Below are positions 56,932-64,000 of a stretch of DNA of 64,000 nt, piece after piece. Source of the stretch: Leptodactylus fallax. Lineage: Eukaryota; Chordata; Amphibia; Anura; Leptodactylidae. The stretch spans positions 496,001 to 560,000 of the forward strand of contig CAMRHE010000206.1 of NCBI GenBank assembly GCA_947044405.1, given 5' to 3'. Every line of letters begins with the position of its first letter. Positions within the stretch are counted from its first letter, which is position 1. A model generated the notes under the pieces. The model was not told where the DNA came from. It worked only from the letters and a program-made list of their open reading frames with translations, and searched no databases. The position numbers and the translations under genes were made by a program.

Positions 56932-59393
56932 GTAAATCAAAACTTTTTATTAATATACAACACATGTGATTTTAGTCTAATCTTTCATGTTGGTTGCTAT
57001 TGTTAATGTCAATGTTTGCATTTTATGGCTAATTAAGCCTTCATCATTAATCTTAATTATGAGTGTAAATTTCTATAAAGCTTAAAATTTTCATCAGAAT
57101 GTTTAACATTTACACAAAACTTGTCAGAACATAGAAAGAGAACAGGAATTGGATCAAATCGCTTACCTACCAAAATCTTACTTTAAGAGACTGTGTCATG
57201 GTCAGCTTCCCCTTATGTAGTGTTTATAGAGAGTGATGTCATTACCTACCTAATATATTCAGTAGCAGTTTTAGGCTAAGGGAGCTGTGATACCACTTAC
57301 AGTTGCTGAAAATATCGTAAAGAAGCTTTTAAATCTCTGAAAAATAAAAAAATATTGTTTTCAGTTTTTGCTTTGAATTTTAGAGTAAAAAGCCTAAATG
57401 AATATGTTGCTACATGACATTACTTAATGCAATTACAGAAAGTTACCCACTAACACAGGATCAGCTATCTCTGGAGTTCCCATCAAAATCGATCAGCTAT
57501 TCCTTTAATAACTGGGATGCAAAATGCCCCAGTTTTTTTGTCCAGTGGGGATACCAGTGGTGAGACCCCTTTAAGAAATAGTATGAAGCACATTTTTGAA
57601 GTGTCATCATTGAAAGCACTGTGTCTCCAGCAGTCCCATTGAAATTAATAGAGTTCCTTTCACTGTCCAACCAGTTGTTCTATTCAAAACTAGGATACAA
57701 AACACGCCAGTTCTCGTAATCGGAGATGGTGCCAGTGGTAGAACCCCTACTGACCTTCAAGGTACCACTTATCCTATGCTTTGAATGGACAACCCTTTTA
57801 AATATACAAATTGATGGAAGTCATATATGAGTATGAATTATCTGGTCTTGTTCTATGAAGGTGTTTTGACATTGTGACATGGCCTTTTGCTTCAGTGCTG
57901 GCAGCCTTCTACTCCAACTACTAACCCTAAACCCGTCATGGTTTATATATGGTATATAATATAGTATGTCCTAAAAGGACACACACTGGCATCTCCCAGT
58001 TCTGTGAATATTTAGACAAAAGCTCCACAACATTTAAAAGTGCATTTTGTATTAATCAAGCACAACAATGGGTAATGCTTTGCAAAGTTTTCTACCCATT
58101 GTTCAATGGCAAATGGAACCTGCCAAGTTCCTAAGTACTGGAATGATCAATGAACATATTGCAAAGATTTATTCAGGATTATGTCTGATTTACAAAACTA
58201 ACACAAGTAAGCACCCAGTTAATGTTTTGTGACCCTTCTGCTTTAGTTTTTTTATAAATATAAACTGCAAAAAGAAAAAGACAAAAAAAACCCCAAAGAG
58301 ATATTTTCAGATGTGTTTGTTACCAAATCAAAAATCTAAAGTCTCAAAAATTGTTGGCTCACTGGACTATTTAACGGTTGGAGGAACTGCCTACTCACAG
58401 CAGTAAAAATTAAAATGATTGACTTGAAAATCTCTTGGCTTTTATCCAACATACTGCATATTGTATCGTAAAGGAATCGACAAATCTTAGTATATTGCTA
58501 ATTTGGTATAAACCTGAAAAAAATGTGACTTTAAAGTGTTATTCTAATTCATTTGGAGCTTCAATGACCAGCCTTCACCGTCCTAAATTTAACACGGAAA
58601 GGAGAAAGGAAGAAAAAAAGTTTCAACTCAAGAATTTTCAACTCAAGAAATTCCAAGGGCCATTACTTTTTAAAATTTTCTATTAAAGTAGCCATATGAG
58701 GGCTTGTTTTTTTAGGATGAGTTGTAGTTGTATTGGCACTGTTTTGGGTCCATATAATGTTTTGACTAATTTTTAATTAATTCTGATTCTGAACTGGTGT
58801 TGTACATAACTGACCTGCCCTGCATAGTGAGAACTACCAGCCAACTGCGATGTACTAAACATTTTCATCCCTGGTCAGGAACCTGTTAAGCCTGTTCCTT
58901 CTTACATTATATTGAATTGTTTTTTACGTTAATTAATTGATATAAAGATCTACTGTAGAACTGCAAATAACTCACTGCTAAACTTCCAAAAGAAGACATT
59001 CAGTGCACTTATCTTTTCTACATCAGTTGGTCTTTCAGCCAGCATCCTGCCCTGGTGTTGATATTAATGTCCATCTCCATCTTCACTCATGTCATCTACT
59101 TCAGTACATCCAACTTTAAGCCCTATTGTTCCTGACCATATAATGTGACTATCCAAATCACATCTCTTTAGATATTACACGACTTGATGAACAAAATACA
59201 TAAAATAAATCGTTTAACAATTATGGAAGTGGGGGGATGGGATAGTCACAAATACCAATACAGACAGATGACACACTGGTTATAAACTTCTTGCAAAATT
59301 TTGACGTAATTTAGTTTTCCTTTATTTTGAAGTTATCTTATTCTTATTACATTCTTAGTGTAAATCAAACATCTTTTCAATTCATTTTTACAG
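56932..59393 (+). other. Intron 1 of mucin gene 2
   Basis: 2462 bp. 57440-57800 holds dispersed non-coding repeat-like blocks. 58685-58790 resembles the interior of the TTAA family (GAGGGCTTGTTTTTT, then GGATGAGTTGTAGTTGTATTGG). No exon was seen. Confidence 0.5.
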
Positions 59394-59489
59394 CCCTAAA
59401 GAGACACTGCTACCAATCAGAAGTATATACAAAGGGGGAAAATATCCCAAAAATCAGAAGACAGAGAAGTTTACTTAGATATGGAGAAG
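59394..59489 (+). CDS. Gel-forming mucin gene 2, exon 2 (linker before D1)
   Basis: A 96-nt exon with acceptor TTACAG and donor GTAACA. It enters with two bases and leaves with one base of a codon. The peptide after the shared alanine is LKRHCYQSEVYTKG through IRRQRSLLRYGE. It is basic and has no known domain. In MUC2-type genes a short, weakly conserved segment likewise separates the signal peptide from the first VWD domain. Confidence 0.65.
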
Positions 59490-60224
59490 GTAACAAAGCA
59501 GAAACGGTTCCAATAATCTACCAAGTCTGTATTGTAGGAACATACTGTATGTGAATACATTTTATGTGAACCACTACTAAGTCATCATGAAAAGCACAAA
59601 AACAACTAAAAATTTGGCTTTCTTCACATCGGCTTTAGTTATTTATGCAATTCAGCTCTGTCACAATAAAAATAACAGACGTGTTAGACTTCTATACCAA
59701 TGCCTGGCAGACTCCACTGGCTATAATGGGGTCTACTGGGTATCCGTCATTGTGCCTGGCATTTTACCAGAAAAAATAGCACAGCAGGCTATGTTATATG
59801 CTCAGACATTTTTGAAAGAATATGAAACAGATTCCTAAAGGAACCTCCAATACATATGTGACGTGAACCTTACTTCTATTCTGTCTGTGAGTACAAGGAC
59901 AAGGTTATGAATTGATCACTGCAAATAGAGTACATTATAGAACTTCAGAAAACTTCAGAATTCAGAAAACATTCCAAAAAATTCTAAAAATTTCAAAAGA
60001 TTTCATTTACTAATTTACTATTTACTAAAAAAAATACATTTACAAAGAAATTGCAGTAAGAGTGAAAAGCAAAGTTCATTACTACTTTGTAAAAATAAGT
60101 GATCATTTCTTTAGCACAGGAAGTGCAACTTATGCTATGTCGTACTTTATGTTGTTTTGTCTTTATTTTACATAATTGTACTGTATTGTATAAAATTATA
60201 TAAATGTTGTATATTTTTATACAG
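59490..60224 (+). other. Intron 2 of mucin gene 2
   Basis: 735 bp. The frame at 59587-59838 overlaps a dispersed repeat (CTGGCAGACTCCACTGGCTATAATGGGG, a reverse relative of 31060-31110) and is not a gene. There are short direct repeats of CAGAAAACTTCAGAA near 59945. Confidence 0.55.
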
Positions 60225-60483
60225 TTTTAAAACCCAGACAAAATGGAGTCTGCAGCACCTGGGGAAACTTCCAGTACAGGACATTTGATGGAGAGATCTT
60301 TCGCTTTCCTGGGATATGCAACTATCTTTTAGCATCACACTGTGGGAAACACAATGAAGACTTTAATATTCAGATTGAGCAGTCATGGGCTAAGAGACTG
60401 CCAACCATCTCCCAATTATCTGTAAAGCTAAATGATCTGCTCATAGAAGTCATTGACCTAAAGCCAACAATTCATGGGGAAAT
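60225..60483 (+). CDS. Gel-forming mucin gene 2, exon 3 (start of D1 VWD domain)
   Basis: A 259-nt exon with acceptor ATACAG and donor GTGAGC. It enters with two bases and leaves with two bases of a codon. The peptide contains GVCSTWGNFQYRTFDGEIFRFPG, then CNYLLASHCG and an EDFNIQIEQS strand. VCSTWGNFxYxTFDG...FRFPGxCNY is the opening of the first VWD domain in MUC2, MUC5 and MUC6-type mucins, needed for N-terminal assembly of mucin polymers (family knowledge). The domain continues beyond this exon. The next exon is not in the window. Confidence 0.92.
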
Positions 60484-60624
60484 GTGAGCACTACTGTTAT
60501 TTATTATATAGCTGTACTTGTGCACATCTGTTCATTTCTGCAAGTTCTTCCTTTTCTGCTTTTTGACTTACAGTACAGTATAGTTTAAGCTTAAACTAAT
60601 TTCTTCCTTTTTTCCCTCTATGTA

Positions 60625-61760
60625 CAGTGCCCGTGTAATAATTTTTCACATTTTGTCACCTTACAACCACAAACTTAAATGTATTTTATTGAGATTTTAA
60701 GTGATAGACCAGCACAAAGTAGCAGATAATTGTGAAGTGGAACAAAACTGATACATGGTTTTCAAAATTATAATCAAATAAAAATCTGAAAAGTGTGATG
60801 TGCAAAAGTATTCAGCCCCCTATATCAATACTTTGTACAGCCACCTTTCGCTGCAATTACAGCCGCCAGTCTTTTGGGGTCTGTCTCTACCAGCTTTGCA
60901 CATCTAGAGACTGAGATTTTTGCCTATTCTTCTTTGTAAAATAGCTGAAGCTCAGCCAGATTGGATGGACAGTGTCTGTGAACAGCAATTTTCATGTCTT
61001 GCCACAGATGCTCAATGGGATTTAGATCTGGACTGTGACTGGGCCATTCTAACACATGAATATTCTTTGATCTAAACCATTCCACTGTAGCTCTGGCTGT
61101 ATGTTTAGGATCATTGTCTTGCTGGAAGGTGAATCTCCTTCCCAGTCTCAAGTCTTTTGCAGCCTCCAACAGGTTTTCTCCCAGGATTGCCCTGTATTTA
61201 GCTCCATCCATCTTCCCATCAACTTTGACCAGCTTCCCTGTCCCTACTGAAGAAAAGCAACCCCACAGCATGATGCTGCCACCACCATGTGTCACAGTGG
61301 GGATGGTGTGTTCAGGGTGATGAGCAGAGTTACTTTTCCACCACACATAGCGCTTTGCGTTTATTCCAAAAAGTTCAACTTTGGTCTCATCTGACCAGAG
61401 CCCATTCTTCCACATTTATGCTGTGTCCCCTATATGGTTTGTGACAAACTGCAAATGGTACTTCTTATGTCTTTTTTTCAACAATGGTTTTCTTCTTGCC
61501 ATTCTTCCATAAAGGCCAGATTTGTGGAGTGACTTATAGTTGTCCTGTGGACAGATTCTCCCACCTGAGCTGTGGATTTCTGTAGCTCCTCCAGTGTGAC
61601 CATGGGCCTCTTGGCTGCTTCTCTGACCAGTGCTCTCCTTGCTCGATCTGTCAGTTTAGGTGGACGGCCATGACTTGGTAGCTTTGCAGTTGTAGAATAC
61701 TTTTTCCTTTGGATGATGGATTGAACAGTGCTTCTTGGGATGCTCAAAGCTTGGGATATG
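60625..61760 (-). mobile_element. Tc1-like transposon T5, truncated at the right side
   Basis: The left end CAGTGCCCGTGTAATAAT follows TA (60623-60624) and has the usual long AT-rich terminal region. The right end is missing: after about 61760 the sequence turns into gypsy-type remnant, so the start of the transposase and the second inverted repeat are lost. It lies in intron 3 of mucin gene 2. Confidence 0.8.
60924..61747 (-). pseudogene. Tc1-like transposase remnant (T5)
   Basis: Two pieces in different frames. 61478-61747 encodes the second helix-turn-helix area with GRPPKLTDRARRALVREA. 60924-61415 encodes the catalytic domain with [21 protein letters not shown] and [11 protein letters not shown]. 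The region between 61416 and 61477 is damaged, and the N-terminus is missing. Inactive. Confidence 0.85.
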
Positions 61761-61799
61761 TTTTAATTAATTTAATTAATTAAGTTAACCCTGTTTTAA

Positions 61800-64000
61800 A
61801 CTTTTCCACAACTTTATCTCTGACCTGGATGACAGCTTTAACAATCATTGTAATATATTTTGTGAACAGATTATGGTTGCTGAGATCCGCTTTCTGACCG
61901 TTTGGTATATTTCCCTTGTTTCTCAATTGTGAGCTCAAATTTCACTATGAGTACAGTTTGGCAGGCTCTTGCACAATGCAGGGAATCTGCATTGGGAATC
62001 CTTTCCATCTCCTACATGTTTTAATGCCAGCATTATCATTGATAGTCTTGAGAAATGTCCTGTTTCTTCTGCACATCTGATGAAGGTGATGGTTGGATGC
62101 GCACTGGTTGGTTAGTAGTTCCTTGGCTCCTTTATTATGGCATGTCTTTGCTTTTTGACATATTTCAGTTAGCTTCTCCAATACTGCTTTTATGACCTTT
62201 GTAAACATCAGTCTTGGAGCTGTAGAACGTAGGGTCATATTCCTTCTTGACATTAGCAATGGTACAGGTCTACTATTGGTGCGTTCTGTTGGACTGTTCC
62301 TCCAGTCAGGAACAGTTCTCGGCAGATCTGTGCGATCTCTGATGTGATATGTTCAAATTCACACGCTCTAGAAAATTTTGTAAACTCAGAGCTGGCAAGA
62401 TGTGTGTGGACCATTATTTCTTATGACAGGGGTGCCATGTCTACCAAAATGTGTTTTCCAGCATCCTCTGATGGTTCTAGAGGTGGTATCAGTACTGCAT
62501 CAATCTCCCTGAAAACCGAATAATTGATAATTATCAAATAATCTCAGAGTCATCAGTGACTCCTTGGTTTGTTTATACATATACTTATTGCAAGTATCTC
62601 ACTATTGTACTATACTCTATGGCTTGCATTATTTCTGGACCTATGTGTGACCTGAATATAATATCTTAAGCCTTGCAGCTTTAACTAGTACGTGGCTAGA
62701 ATGAGCTCTTACTATAATTTCTGGGCACATATTCTTTGATATGATGACCCCGTGTCCTTTATACAGAATTCCAGCCCTAGTCGTCCATGATGTACCTTTC
62801 CTTTGTAGTCCAACCATCCTGTAAGAATAGATGTCTTTAATGCTTGCAAACCTTCACCTTCATCAGTGCAGTTTTGGATTTGTTGCAGGTGAATATCTGA
62901 AACTCTTAAACATTCAGCAAATCTTATTTTTTCCAGTGCTTTGTGGAATGCTTCCTCTGCTTTTATGGAAAATGTTTCATACTCCAGAGTATCCTTATTC
63001 TTTGCTTAGTGAGGTAATACTGCATAGGAAAGATGTCTACAATATACATTCAGTTTGTTTTTTGTATACCACATTTTGGTATTTGTATTTTTGCAGCAGC
63101 AGCATCATGCTTGATAACTGTTTGGGACCGGTTTATAAAATTGTTCTCTAGTGGTTTATGATCGGTCTTAATTATTTTTTTCCATGTAAATTCGGATTGA
63201 ACTGATATGTATATACAATGACAAGACATTCCTTTTCAATTTGCGCTTTCCTTTGCTTTGTTGAAGACAGTGGCCCTTATTACTATCTGGGCTGCGCCTA
63301 GAAATTGACCTTAAATGTGTCTCAAATTGGCACACTGTTGGTGCACCATGGCCAATCTCGGTTCTCAGCTCAGAATCTAGGTGGACTAGGGATGCCTTGC
63401 TCTGTCAGATTTACTTACCAGAAAAGTGATCTGAGTTGTACCATAAATCTACACCAGTTTGTTAGAAATATTAAAAGGCCATAGCTTCTTATTAATTCTG
63501 GTGCATGGTGTGCTTGTTGGATAAAGAATGACAACTGGAGTAGGAAGCATCAGTCTTAATAATTTCCCTCAAGTTTGCAAACATTACTGGCTGACCTTCA
63601 TGTTTCATGTTGTTCCCAGTCCTTTTTCACTGACATTACATGAGTTGCTCTTTATTGACATTGTGGTATCGCAAAACTGGACATTTAGTAACAAGACATT
63701 TTATTAGATTAAGAGCTTCATCATGTGTGGACTGCCAGGCCCAGACACTGTCTTTGGTAGTCAGTCTATAAAGAGGTTCACATACATATATCGAAATGGT
63801 AAGAATTTTGAAAGGTAGTTCACAAACAGCTTGTACATGATAAGCCTCATTCCCATTTCATCTTTATTGAATTTAAGGTTCAGCATTTTGTGACTTCATT
63901 TGTAGGATCACCATAACCATGCATCAGAATATAAACTACAATAAGTTTCACTCCAGGCTGGAATTCTAATTCTTCATGTCGTCTGTGCTAATATTCTTCT
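61800..64000 (-). pseudogene. Decayed Ty3/gypsy-type pol remnant
   Basis: On the minus strand, in order from 63830 downward, broken pieces of a gypsy pol are readable: CEPLYRLTTKDSVWAW and KCPVLRYH (end of RT, about 63660-63770), EGQPVMFA (RNase H, about 63600), IKTDHKPLENNF (about 63150) and MYIVDIFPM (about 63030). Much further on, 61945-62259 has LMSRRNMTLRSTAPRL and KAKTCHNKGAKELL, as in integrase C-terminal parts. Stops and frame changes are frequent. It belongs to a different gypsy lineage from the intact element. It extends past the window edge. Confidence 0.7.

Noticed and set aside
59587..59838. 83-codon frame between exons 2 and 3 of mucin gene 2
   Set aside because: It overlaps a dispersed repeat also seen in reverse near 31060, has no domain, and lies in the intron.

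Overview
This window is vertebrate nuclear DNA, most likely from a frog or toad. It has spliced exons with GT/AG boundaries, long introns, Tc1/mariner, hAT-like, CR1/L2-like, L1/Tx1-like and Ty3/gypsy elements, and many short inverted-repeat elements of kinds I associate with anuran genomes. The host assignment rests on remembered repeat families and is an inference. No bacterial-type operon, CRISPR array, tRNA or rRNA was seen.

Two host genes are present, both partial, both on the + strand and both of the gel-forming mucin/von Willebrand factor type. Gene 1 (2142-28282) is the 3' end of a secreted mucin. It has five tandem copies of a two-exon cysteine-rich (VWC-like) module, then a C-terminal cystine knot and a stop codon at 28280-28282. 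Apart from the entry into the knot, all module exons begin and end in phase 0. Gene 2 (56871-60483, running off to the right) is the 5' end of another gel-forming mucin: a signal-peptide exon, a short linker exon and the first exon of the D1 VWD domain. About 28.6 kb of repeat-rich spacer separates them, so the window shows a tail-to-head junction inside a probable mucin cluster.

The introns and spacer are dominated by mobile elements. Five sizeable Tc1-like elements lie at 3734-5280, 12668-14269, 19998-21558, 22623-24272 and about 60625-61760. Each has a broken transposase, and two are spoiled by only one nonsense codon. The most striking mobile element is a 7.16-kb Ty3/gypsy LTR retrotransposon at 47027-54189 on the minus strand. 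Gag and Pol are open, the two LTRs differ only in two homopolymer lengths as read by eye, the TSD is TTAT, and a GTTAAAC heptamer sits directly before the gag stop. A much older gypsy-type pol remnant fills 61800-64000.

The first two mucin modules and their flanking introns are a visible tandem duplication. Copy 2 preserves the pre-insertion ('empty') site of the Tc1 element found in copy 1. Copy 1 also carries a LINE fragment that copy 2 lacks. Together these give a relative history: duplication, then a LINE and a Tc1 insertion into copy 1. The remaining stretches are intron or intergenic DNA with microsatellites, minisatellites and foldback elements, or nothing I can recognise.
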